Shown here piece after piece: positions 40,891 through 50,100 of a stretch of 64,000 bases of DNA (its first letter is position 1; every line of letters begins with the position of its first letter). The stretch lies in NCBI GenBank assembly GCA_963705285.1, contig OY970066.1:4712001-4776000 (forward strand), written 5' to 3'. A program made the position numbers and the translations under genes. The stretch is from JACMLD01 sp963705285 (GTDB lineage Bacteria; Bacteroidota; Bacteroidia; Chitinophagales; Chitinophagaceae). The notes below the pieces were generated by a model that made no database searches, was not told the origin of the DNA, and worked only from the letters and a program-made list of their open reading frames with translations.

Positions 40891-41208
40891 TTACAGAACC
40901 AGGAGCGCGGCCAAATGCACATGGCTGTATAAGCCCCAAACGCTGGCAATAAAAAGCATTGCTGCGGCCATCCCCAACACGCCCCCGATAACAGAAGCTA
41001 CTGCATCCATTACCTCATAATGGCCATGCCCGGTAAATTTTGAGTAGAGTTCAAAACCGTAACTGATGCAAACGATTATCAGCAAAACGACCATGGAAGC
41101 AATATACAGATGCGAGGGCAGCCACCACCATGCAATTGCCTGCAGTATAGCGCCCATGGCAATACCAACAAAAAAGTGTTTCCATTTATCGCGCGCTATT
41201 TTTTTCAA
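40891..41208 (-). CDS. Small VanZ-like membrane protein
   Basis: The protein has 105 residues with three predicted membrane segments (about 12-32, 36-52 and 67-100). The opening DKWKHFFVGIAMG and the later YEVMDAVASVIGGVLGM resemble VanZ/YfjD-like small membrane proteins of Bacteroidota. No biochemical role is known for this type. It follows the oxidoreductase gene by 87 bp in the same direction. Confidence 0.7.
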   Translation of the reverse strand: MKKIARDKWKHFFVGIAMGAILQAIAWWWLPSHLYIASMVVLLIIVCISYGFELYSKFTGHGHYEVMDAVASVIGGVLGMAAAMLFIASVWGLYSHVHLAALLVL

Positions 41209-41295
41209 AACCGTAATTTTTGTTGATGATACTATTTGTTTCCGTATCCGGTCTGTTGCAAATGGATGGTTGCCGGTGAAAAGGGATAAGCGGCA

Positions 41296-42282
41296 TCAGA
41301 TGGGTTTATTGCTGGTAAAGGCATCAATAATTTGCATAGTAGTCACCGCGCTTTCCGCTGATGAGGGATTGCTTGTCTCGCCGCGAAAATATTGCACCAC
41401 TGCATCAATCATGGGTTGCTGTACATGCGGCAATTCATCAAAGGTGAATACCTGCTCTACCCCATTTTTGCTGAGTGTAAAATGGTGCGTGCTGAAAGTT
41501 GCAAAGCGTATAGTGCCCTCTGAACCTATGATTTCTATTATATCTTTTTCTTCTTTTGTTCCAGCGCTAAAACACCAGCTACCTGTAAAAACTGCACCGT
41601 TGCTAAACCACATATTGCCCATTACCAGATCATCTGCAGCATATAAGCCCGCCTGGTTGTGCGCAAAGCCGGTGGCTTTTATCGGTGTTCCAAAAAAATA
41701 TTGCAGGAGATCCAGCTGATGGGGCGACAAATCATGAAACAACCCGCCACCAGAAATTGCGGGGTCTATCCGCCAGAAGGTATCTGGCGCTTCCCGTAGT
41801 ACAGTCGGTGGGGGCTGTACCAATTGCAGGTTGATCATTCTTACCTCCCCTATTGCTTTTGTATCCAATAACGATTTTAGTTTTGTAAAACGCGGTTGTG
41901 CCTTGCGGTAATGTGCCACTGATAATTTAACCCCCGTTTCGGTGGATGCCTGCAGCATTCTTTGTGCAGCAACACTATCTACGGTCATAGGCTTCTCCAC
42001 ATAAACCGGTTTGCCGGCTTTAAGTGACAGTATGGTATAGTCTTCATGCTGCTGCGGTGGTGTAGCAACATACACAGCATTCACATCGGGGTCGTTAATC
42101 AATTGTTGTGCATCTGTGTACCATTTAGGAACTGCGTGTCTGCGGGCATAATCGGCAGCCTTAACACCATCGCGCCGCATAACAGCCACCAATGTTGAAT
42201 TAGCCACTTTATTAAATGCCGGCCCGCTTTTTACTTCTGTTACGTCTCCGCAACCAATAATGCCCCATTGAATTGTATTCAT
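41296..42282 (-). CDS. Gfo/Idh/MocA family oxidoreductase
   Basis: The protein has 328 residues from ATG 42282 (MNTIQWGIIGCGDVTEVKSG). An upstream in-frame ATG at 42294 adds four residues and is less likely. The N-terminal Rossmann fold has GIIGCG. The conserved VYVEKPM, whose lysine is typical of the family, lies near residue 95. The C-terminal alpha/beta domain carries GGGLFHDLSPHQLDLLQYFFG, with a metal- or substrate-facing His region. These are NAD(P)-dependent sugar or inositol dehydrogenases. The gene starts 32 bp after the secreted toroid-like protein, suggesting joint action on a sugar derivative. Confidence 0.92.
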   Translation of the reverse strand: MNTIQWGIIGCGDVTEVKSGPAFNKVANSTLVAVMRRDGVKAADYARRHAVPKWYTDAQQLINDPDVNAVYVATPPQQHEDYTILSLKAGKPVYVEKPMTVDSVAAQRMLQASTETGVKLSVAHYRKAQPRFTKLKSLLDTKAIGEVRMINLQLVQPPPTVLREAPDTFWRIDPAISGGGLFHDLSPHQLDLLQYFFGTPIKATGFAHNQAGLYAADDLVMGNMWFSNGAVFTGSWCFSAGTKEEKDIIEIIGSEGTIRFATFSTHHFTLSKNGVEQVFTFDELPHVQQPMIDAVVQYFRGETSNPSSAESAVTTMQIIDAFTSNKPI

Positions 42283-42314
42283 GCGCTGGAACAAATTAGA
42301 TTTGACAACCGAAA

Positions 42315-44210
42315 TTAATTAACCTCTATTACAAAACTAGCGGTATTACCTGTTATGCCCAACGGAACGGCTTCTACGCCAGGAACGAAATTAAATATGC
42401 GCCCGGTGGCAGACGGCAATTCTTGCAATGGCTGATCACAGCCCACTTGTACTACAGCACCGGCTTTGTGTATACGCACGATATTGCCCGCTATATCTAC
42501 CTTTTCATCTGTTCTGCATATAACCGGCATCACTATACGGACTTTTTCGCCGTTTGCCTGGCATGCAAAGTTCAATACAATTTTTTCGGTAGTAAAAAGG
42601 TATTGCAGCTGGTAAGATACCGCCCCTCGGGAGGGATTCTCCTGATTGCCATTAACCAGGTGTCCACTAACGTTTACCAGCACACTGTTATTTTCTTCCT
42701 TTACGCTTACAACTGCACTGAGATCGCTATTGCTGGTATACAGGCCGGTGTCTGTCTTAATTTCTATCCTGGGCGTTAGCGGCATAGATGCCGGATCAGT
42801 GTCCGCCTGCATATTGTCTTTTTCAAATAACTGGTATGCATTCATACTGGCCACCAGTATTGCGCCAACTTTCTCATGCCAGAGCAGGCTGATTGCACCG
42901 CCGGTGGGATGGCCGTTTTTAAAATCTTTGTATTCCATGTCGTACCCGGTTATGGTTGCCCGCCATGCGCCGCTGGCAACCAGCCAGGTTTGAATATCGC
43001 TAAAAAAGCGAACGCCCTTTGTCTTTTCACGTGGCAGCGCTGCCTTTTGATGGATGGACAACGGTGCGTTGTCTGTATAGTTAAGCCCATTAGCCAGAGC
43101 TTTCATATGGCAGAATGTATGGTGAACGTTGGTGGCGATACCATGACTGCGCAAATGTGGTCCGCCCTGCAGTAGTCCGTCTATCGTACATGTTTTTAAT
43201 AACTGAAGGTTCTTTAATGCCGCAGTATAAAAACGCGGGTCGCGGTCTTTCATCAGCGCATAAGCGGTTTGGCATCCGTCTGATGTGCGACTGCCCCAGT
43301 ACGTCCATTTGTAGTTACGGGTACCCCAGCTATTGTCCCAGGCGCCATCGGGGAGCATAAACTCCATATGGGCCTGCATTGATTCGGTTATTTTTTCCAG
43401 TAATTCTTTATCATTTACCAGCAGTCCGTACTGCACAAGGGCCGGTAATGATTCTTCTACATTATAACCCAAGTCAACAGGCAGGCATCCTTTTTGGGAA
43501 AGCTGATAATAAGGTTGCCCTTCGCCAAAAATCAGTTTGTCTTTTTTAGATATAAAGTTGAGCGACTGCTGCGCCAATACTTTTCCTTTGTCTTTCCATT
43601 TAGGCACATCCAGTAAATGACCGGCCAACGCCAGGGCATATGCGCCGCTGATGGGATAGTTAATGTTTCCATAATCAATCGTAAAATTATCATAGATATA
43701 CGCTGCGGATTTGCGCACCCGGTTTACCAAAACATCATAAAACGCGGGAGGAATTATTTTATGATGATTCTGTAGTGTTTCGCAAATGGCGATGGTGGTA
43801 AAAACGGTAATGCCTTTCCACGAATTTTTTTGTGGTTCGTTGAGCCATGCGCCGTCGGTATCGCTTACATGGGTTTCCATCCATTGATACACCCGTTGTG
43901 CGGCATCGATGTACTGCTGGTGGCCGGTTTGTTGAGCCATACAAAAAAATGGGTAGATGGAATCTCCGCAGCGTCCGGGCACTTTACCTGTATCGGGGCT
44001 CACGATACCGCCGTATTGGTCAGCATTTAATTTATCTGTTACCTGGAGCCTCAAGACGGCCGCACTCCATTCGTCCAGCAAACTGCTACTAAGGTGGTAT
44101 AATTCATTAGGGGGTTGCCAGTGTGCGTCCAAGTGAGCCGGCATGTACAAACCTGCGGCACCGACCGCCACGGTGCGCAGAAAATCTTTCCTGGTGATGG
44201 ATGATGGCAT
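42315..44210 (-). CDS. Secreted protein with alpha-toroid and beta-sandwich features
   Basis: The protein has 631 residues. The N-terminus SITRKDFLRTVAVGAAGLYM resembles a Tat signal but has RK rather than RR. The body (about 40-400) is rich in aromatic helices with WMETH, YPFFCMAQQTGH and NSWGTRNYKWTYWGSRTSDG, suggesting an (alpha/alpha) toroid. The C-terminal ~180 residues look beta-rich, with LLWHEKVGAILVASMNAYQL recalling heparinase- or lyase-type sandwiches. A polysaccharide lyase or glycosidase role is an inference, and no family is firmly recognised. It is probably co-transcribed with the Gfo/Idh/MocA gene. Confidence 0.75.
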   Translation of the reverse strand: MPSSITRKDFLRTVAVGAAGLYMPAHLDAHWQPPNELYHLSSSLLDEWSAAVLRLQVTDKLNADQYGGIVSPDTGKVPGRCGDSIYPFFCMAQQTGHQQYIDAAQRVYQWMETHVSDTDGAWLNEPQKNSWKGITVFTTIAICETLQNHHKIIPPAFYDVLVNRVRKSAAYIYDNFTIDYGNINYPISGAYALALAGHLLDVPKWKDKGKVLAQQSLNFISKKDKLIFGEGQPYYQLSQKGCLPVDLGYNVEESLPALVQYGLLVNDKELLEKITESMQAHMEFMLPDGAWDNSWGTRNYKWTYWGSRTSDGCQTAYALMKDRDPRFYTAALKNLQLLKTCTIDGLLQGGPHLRSHGIATNVHHTFCHMKALANGLNYTDNAPLSIHQKAALPREKTKGVRFFSDIQTWLVASGAWRATITGYDMEYKDFKNGHPTGGAISLLWHEKVGAILVASMNAYQLFEKDNMQADTDPASMPLTPRIEIKTDTGLYTSNSDLSAVVSVKEENNSVLVNVSGHLVNGNQENPSRGAVSYQLQYLFTTEKIVLNFACQANGEKVRIVMPVICRTDEKVDIAGNIVRIHKAGAVVQVGCDQPLQELPSATGRIFNFVPGVEAVPLGITGNTASFVIEVN

Positions 44211-44336
44211 ACAATAAAATGAATAAGTAAGCTGATTCTAAAGCTACAGTGCCATAAATGTATTTCATAAATGTTGCAAACAGCCAAGAAAGCTACACAC
44301 TGCCAACATAATAAGCCGGCGTTATGGGCATTCCTT

Positions 44337-44798
44337 TCAAATATTGGAAAGGCTTATTGAAGGGGTGATGATGTTAACAAAAGGTGGCTTTTTACCAATC
44401 ATTATTATTGAACGGTATGGCACAATGCCAGGGTGTGCAAAAACAATGGCGAGAATTAAAACAAACATTCCGCCGTATACCAGCGCGTCTCCCCATATCT
44501 CGATAAAAATATCCACCTTTGCGTTGTGGAGATTGTTTTGCTGGTAGCGAACAGCTACCTGTTGGCCGGGAGTGAAAATGATATTGTCGTTGGTGTTAAA
44601 GAAAATGGTGTCTGTACCTGTACTAAACCTGATAACTGAATAGCTGTGAATAAGCTGACCGGTATAACTTTTACCTACAAAGCGCATGCTGCCCACCGTT
44701 TTTTTTGAATGCGCTAGCCACCATATTGTATGGCCAACAAATGGAGCAATAACAATCAATAACAGGCCACCAAAAAAAACGGTTCTGCTAAGGCGCAT
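44337..44798 (-). CDS. DUF3592-like membrane protein
   Basis: The protein has 153 residues with an N-terminal membrane segment (about 8-28) and another at ~105-122. The soluble domain between them (TGQLIHSYSVIRFSTGTDTIFFNTNDNIIFTPGQQVAVRY) has the beta-rich pattern of DUF3592 proteins. The function is unknown. The C-terminal tail after the second segment is polar. Confidence 0.65.
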   Translation of the reverse strand: MRLSRTVFFGGLLLIVIAPFVGHTIWWLAHSKKTVGSMRFVGKSYTGQLIHSYSVIRFSTGTDTIFFNTNDNIIFTPGQQVAVRYQQNNLHNAKVDIFIEIWGDALVYGGMFVLILAIVFAHPGIVPYRSIIMIGKKPPFVNIITPSISLSNI

Positions 44799-45070
44799 GA
44801 TGGTGGGGTATATGAATGTTTATGCAAAACACATTACCAGGCATTCACTGTGCAATGATAGACAGGATTTATAGTGGATACCTAAGCCCGGCGGTTAAAA
44901 ATATCCTAATTCAGTAATTATTTTACCCGTGACTTGTAAGCAGCGGGCGGTGGTACACTTTAAGAAGGTCAATAGCTCAAATTTCCTATTGATTATCGGT
45001 AACATTTTACAGGAAGTAATCCAGCATATTCTGTAGATTATTTGCGTAATGTAAGACCCTGTCGGTATTA

Positions 45071-45748
45071 CTATAACTCAGCCGCTAATTTATCCACAAC
45101 AAGTTTCGTTAATGTCGCAATATTTTGATCATATTGATCCAGGGATTCAGTAGTGGCTTTTTTCCACGAGGTAAACATGCCAATGTTTTTCTTATCATCA
45201 AAGTTTTCAATTGATATGGTGCCGCTCTTGAGTTCCAAATTATCTTTCAACAATTTATAGGAAACCACCATATCCATCCTCTCTCCTTTGATAGATACAT
45301 TGTCCCAGCCATAAGCATACCCAAAAAATATCAAATGCGCCTTATCGTCAATGGCAAATTGATTCGGAACCTTCTGAACAACAAGTTCCAGTTTCTGATC
45401 CTTCAGTTTTGCATTCAGCTTTCTACTTCCATATGACTGCATGGTTGCGGTAAAAATATTAATTGGGATTTTGGGATTGAGCGTGCATGTATTTTTATAG
45501 TCCCACGACCAATACAATATCAGTGGTAACACCTTGCTCGTTTTGGTTTCAGAACTTGATATTCTGTCGTCATTAGCGACCAAGGTTGTTGTAATTAAAA
45601 TGAAGTCGTTTTGCTTTTTTCTTTGGCTTTCTTGTTTCTCCGCGTATTGTTTAGCAACTTGCCTGTCTACTTTTGTAGCGGTCAGGCAACTGGTTAATAC
45701 AACCATACTCATCAAAACAACTGTTGGTGGTTTTATATATCTTAACAT
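45071..45748 (-). CDS. Lipoprotein of unknown function
   Basis: The protein has 225 residues. The lipoprotein signal MLRYIKPPTVVLMSMVVLTSC has the lipobox LTSC, then a charged helix (DRQVAKQYAEKQESQRKKQ). The rest alternates strands, with a WSWDYKNTCTLNP segment. No known family is recognised. It lies downstream of the toxin/immunity genes but is separated by 428 bp. Confidence 0.75.
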   Translation of the reverse strand: MLRYIKPPTVVLMSMVVLTSCLTATKVDRQVAKQYAEKQESQRKKQNDFILITTTLVANDDRISSSETKTSKVLPLILYWSWDYKNTCTLNPKIPINIFTATMQSYGSRKLNAKLKDQKLELVVQKVPNQFAIDDKAHLIFFGYAYGWDNVSIKGERMDMVVSYKLLKDNLELKSGTISIENFDDKKNIGMFTSWKKATTESLDQYDQNIATLTKLVVDKLAAEL

Positions 45749-46176
45749 GTTGTGTTTTTAGTGACTTTGCGAAAATGATTTACTACTGTATTGGTTGGCT
45801 TTATGGCCTAAACTACGGCATTGTCCATTGCAACCACCGGGATAAACGAAGTAAAGACTAAAATATTTTAATGTTGATGTATTAAGTGGTTCAACCACAT
45901 CGCACAGATTTGTCTTTGTTATTTAATCTGTTGAAAAAGTTAAAAACAAGCAGGTATAAGTGTTTACCCCAGTAGAAAAGAATTTTATTTTTGTTGAACT
46001 GATTGCATAGTAAACGCCTGATGAGTTATTACCAACAAGTAAATAAGAAAGCGAGTTTTATTTCCAATAGTTTCAACAATATTAAAGGTGTGAAGCAGCA
46101 TATTGCATCTGGCAATGATATAAAATAACTATTGCTGTCGAATTTCTTCGTCCGATACGGTTGGTTTCAGAAAAAA
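45749..46176. other. 428-bp A/T-rich gap
   Basis: No ORF, hairpin or repeat family seen elsewhere in the window was found here. It separates the lipoprotein gene from the DUF4259 gene. Confidence 0.55.
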
Positions 46177-46569
46177 CTATTGAATTCTGTTTTTGAGATC
46201 AATAACAACGGCATTCCATCGACCAAAATCTTCTGTTTCCTGCCATAATTGTTTTAATTCAGAGTCATCAGATTGGCTAACCATATCAATAGCTTTCAAA
46301 GCTTTGTCTGAAAGGTCGTTTTGAACTTTTATCTCATCAAAAAGTCTTACCTCATCAGGATAATCATTGTTTTTTCTACTTTTAATAGCTGCAATAATTT
46401 CTGCGGCGACCAAGAGCATTGAGCCTTCATCAGCGTCAATAAATTCATCATTTTCGGTAACGTTGGAAAAAACCTCTGACAAAGCTGCTTCTGTAGGTTG
46501 CTCATGGAATTCTTGCAGCCAATCCATTGCAGTATCATTATCGAAATTACCAATACCCCATGCGCCCAT
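46177..46569 (-). CDS. DUF4259 family protein, possible immunity protein
   Basis: The protein has 130 residues and opens MGAWGIGNFDNDTAMDWLQE, the hallmark of DUF4259 (MGAWGxGxFxNDxAxDW). It is acidic and mainly helical, with no signal peptide, so it is cytoplasmic. Members often lie near polymorphic toxins and are suspected immunity proteins. Here it follows the RHS toxin and its immunity candidate, 116 bp after the latter. An extra immunity protein for a displaced toxin is plausible but unproven. Confidence 0.85.
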   Translation of the reverse strand: MGAWGIGNFDNDTAMDWLQEFHEQPTEAALSEVFSNVTENDEFIDADEGSMLLVAAEIIAAIKSRKNNDYPDEVRLFDEIKVQNDLSDKALKAIDMVSQSDDSELKQLWQETEDFGRWNAVVIDLKNRIQ

Positions 46570-46685
46570 AAAATGAGAATTTTAGTGGAATCATATTTTT
46601 TCATTCCATGGGGAAAAGATGGCCAGCAAGCATATTGGCTCGGCCTGGTTGAGTCGGCACGACAATTTTAAAAAAGGAAAGTAAA

Positions 46686-47156
46686 CTACTTACACTTAGC
46701 AAACGATTTAACAATAGCTGTTAAGATGATTTCATCGGGTGCATTATATGGAACTAAAACTTCATGAACGTTCCCAATACTTGTATATCCAATCCCGCCT
46801 TTTTCCAGATCATGCATTTGAGGCGAAAAGATTAAAGTATCGTTTTCCAACCTTACAGAACAAAACAATACGGGACTTTTGTCTAAATCAGCAAAGGATT
46901 TAATATCCAATCTTTTTTCTTTTTCCTTCTTAAGCGCTTTTTGTACACGCTTTAAGTCTTGATTGAATACAGGAGTTGGCACATTGGTACTACTTGCATT
47001 AACTACTTCCTTTAACGCATGTACAATTCTATATGGCGCCGAATCAAAATATAATCTTATTTCAGGTTCCGTAGATATCCAAAACCCAGCTACTGATGTC
47101 GACATAGAACAAAAAATATACCCTTTTTTGTCTTTATATAATCCCGCTACTTTCAT
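46686..47156 (-). CDS. Probable cognate immunity protein of the RHS toxin
   Basis: The protein has 156 residues, no signal peptide and mixed alpha/beta content (GYIFCSMSTSVAGFWISTEPE; later PVLFCSVRLENDTLIFSPQ). The ATG lies 3 bp after the TGA of the 1541-residue RHS toxin, with AAGGTG overlapping the toxin's end as a likely ribosome-binding site. A cytoplasmic ORF in this position is the standard place for the immunity partner. The family is not recognised by name, and the assignment rests on context. The region looks more A/T-rich than the RHS body, as is usual for exchanged toxin/immunity cassettes. Confidence 0.7.
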   Translation of the reverse strand: MKVAGLYKDKKGYIFCSMSTSVAGFWISTEPEIRLYFDSAPYRIVHALKEVVNASSTNVPTPVFNQDLKRVQKALKKEKEKRLDIKSFADLDKSPVLFCSVRLENDTLIFSPQMHDLEKGGIGYTSIGNVHEVLVPYNAPDEIILTAIVKSFAKCK

Positions 47157-47159
47157 ATT

Positions 47160-50100
47160 TCACCTTATGAAGTTTATATTTACTGCGACCCCATTATCTT
47201 GTCCATATTTCATTGCGTCTACAATTTGTTCCCACTGCTGTAAAGTCGCTTTTGCGGGTTGAATAGCTAACTCTACTGTTCTAGAGTTGATTTGAGAAGA
47301 ACTGAGTGAAACAAGAGCTCCAGATTCGTCCCGCATTGCATAATTGGTAAAATTTGCAGCGTCATTTACATAGCCTTTTATTGTATTCAACAGGCCATTC
47401 CCTTTATTATAAGATTTAGCTCCCAAATCTAAACTCTTAATACTACTAGCGACCCCTCCTATAAAACGATCAAAAGTTTTAAAAGTTTTGGGCAGGTTCC
47501 CCCCCAAAATATTCTCCGCCCTAAACCCACGTCTAGAAACATTTTGTATTTTCCATAATGATCCAATTTCATTAAGGCTGTTAGTAGTTTTGGTGACTGT
47601 TTGCTCAGCAGCAGATAGTATCCGTCCCCCAACAGGCATAGCAAATAACCCTATTTGGCCACCGAGTAAATATAACCTTTCGCCCCAAGTTAATTCAACT
47701 TCAGTACCATAATACTCTGACCGAGGGTCGCACATCCACAAGAATTCTTCCATTCCACCTTTGTCATATACGTGTTTCCCACTTGGAAGCGTATCGCCTA
47801 ATGGATCATTAAACTTTATAGGATTATTACCCATTGCATCATATGGACTTTCAGCTTCATTTGGTTTCGGATCTATCTGCCACCATCTGCCTAATTGAGG
47901 ATCAAGGCTTCTAAAATTTGTTGCATATAATTCCAATCCATTTCCATCAGAGAACTCTTTGTTTTGTAAGTAAGAACTTTTATTATATTTATATTTGTTC
48001 TCTAAGGTAGCGTTCACTGCTTTGCTGCTGATACCATCCATTGTCAACCCAAACGGATAATACTGCGTCTCCTCCAACAAAGGCCCGCGCGTGTGCACCA
48101 CTTCAAGATTATCAAAGAACACATCTATATTGCTCTCATTGCTGCAATAGATGTAAATATAGCCGTTTTTTGTCACTGGTATGTCCTGCAGCAAATGCGG
48201 TTTTAAGCCTCCGCTGGAAGCACTTTCCACCGGATCAAAATTGCCCGATATATATTTAAAATACTCATCTAAAATGATATAATTCACAGCGGCTTTTACA
48301 TTGTTACCGCTGTTTACCGGATTGTTATTGGTAAAACTATTAAGCGGAGCCAGTAAAGAGGCATCGGCGTTTAAAATGGCTGAGGTGGCACCATGCAGGG
48401 TGGCCGGGTTGTTACCACCCGCCACTGCAAGGAAACCGTTGATTAAATCGCCCGCGTTAAAAGGCGTATTGGTAACACTACCTCCGGCATAGCGATAATA
48501 ACTTTTGGCGAGAATATTTATCTTATCACCCGCCATTACTTTCAGCATTTTAGTGAGGCCAATGCGGTTAGTGGCCGCATTGAGCTTATACATTTTTTGG
48601 CTTACCGCATTTTTGTCGGCAAACGTGTTGGGATTATTGGTTCCATTATCATTTACATAGTCGAGCAAATTGGCCGGCGAGGTGCCTCCGGGCTTGGGGA
48701 CAACGTATGTATCATTGATATCGTAATAATTTTTTTCCTGCCCCAGTGCATTTGCTTCAAGCGTAGCTGTGGGATAACGGTCTATTTGCTGCTCATCTGT
48801 TAATACCATACGCGTATTACCCAGATGGTCTTTAATAAAGTAGTCAAAGACATATCTGTTTGTTCCGATAGTGCTGGTTGACTGGCGGATGCGGCCCTCC
48901 TCCATCGAAATCAATTGCAATGCATTGTTTTCATACACTAGCCCGGTGATGTAGCTGGTATTAGTGCTTTTCTGCTGGTTATTATTGCTGGCTGATGGCA
49001 ACTCATTAACCCGCTTTTCCAGTTTGTTACCGGTGGCATCGTAGATATAGCTGATGGTTCCTTTTGCCTGGCCTTCCTTACTCATTATTTTAATTTGCCA
49101 GGGAAGATTCTGGTAATTATAAGTGATGCCAGGATTATCAGTGGTGAAGGTACTGTATATACCCTTGTGCGTATCCATCACCATATTGCCATTGGCATCA
49201 TAAATATACTTACCCTGCCTGCCACTATAAAAGGAAATATCTTTAAAATCGCCCAGCTTACTATCCATGTCATTATTGGCATCTGCCACATGAAAAAGTT
49301 TATTGCTGGTCGCAATATAGGTGTAGGTAAGGTCATCGATGACGCTGCTGGCCAATCCTTTTAAGCCCCATTGCTTCATCGCTTTAATATTCCCATTTTC
49401 GTCGTAAGCAGTTAAGGGATCGGTACCATTACCCATCTGCATGTCAAAGTTCAGATTATTTACATTGTCGGTGTAGTTAGCCCCAGTCAATTGGCTAAAA
49501 TCCGCGCTCAGAAGGCGATTTACTTTATCGTACCCAAAACCGTACGAGCGTTGTTCACCATCGCCCTTTGTACGCCATTTGGTGCCGGCAATATTACCAT
49601 TGAACTGATTACTGGCATAACCCCAGTCGTAATTCAATTCCATACCAAACCAACGATCATTGGCGTGCGTGCCCGTTTTATTGCTATAATCTTTGTTGAC
49701 ACCTTTTAACCAGCCACGAATATTGTAACTATAGTCGAGTGTCTCAAGGGGCGTAGAGGTGTAATTGCCATTCGCCTCTTTTTGCTGTCCCATTGTTTTG
49801 GTCAGCAACTGGCCAAGCTGATCATATAGTAGTTGCGCTGTAGTGGTTACCACCGCAGCACTGGCATCAGCCGGATTATTGAATATACTCTTTGCTGTCT
49901 TTAATAATCTTGCGCCTGCATCATATTCCATATTGCTGCGAATGCCGATGTTTAGTGTGGCGGCAGGGTTCTCAGTCGCCATATAATTGCTAAGCACTTT
50001 TCCGCTAAAATCATAAAGATTGGTGCTAATGTCCTTCCCACCCTTATAGTTAACACTTTGCTGCTGTATGACACGGTTACGGTCATCATAAAAGTTAATC

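Noticed and set aside
41066..41719. 217-codon open frame on the + strand
   Set aside because: It is antisense to the VanZ-like and Gfo/Idh/MocA genes, both of which have clear family motifs.
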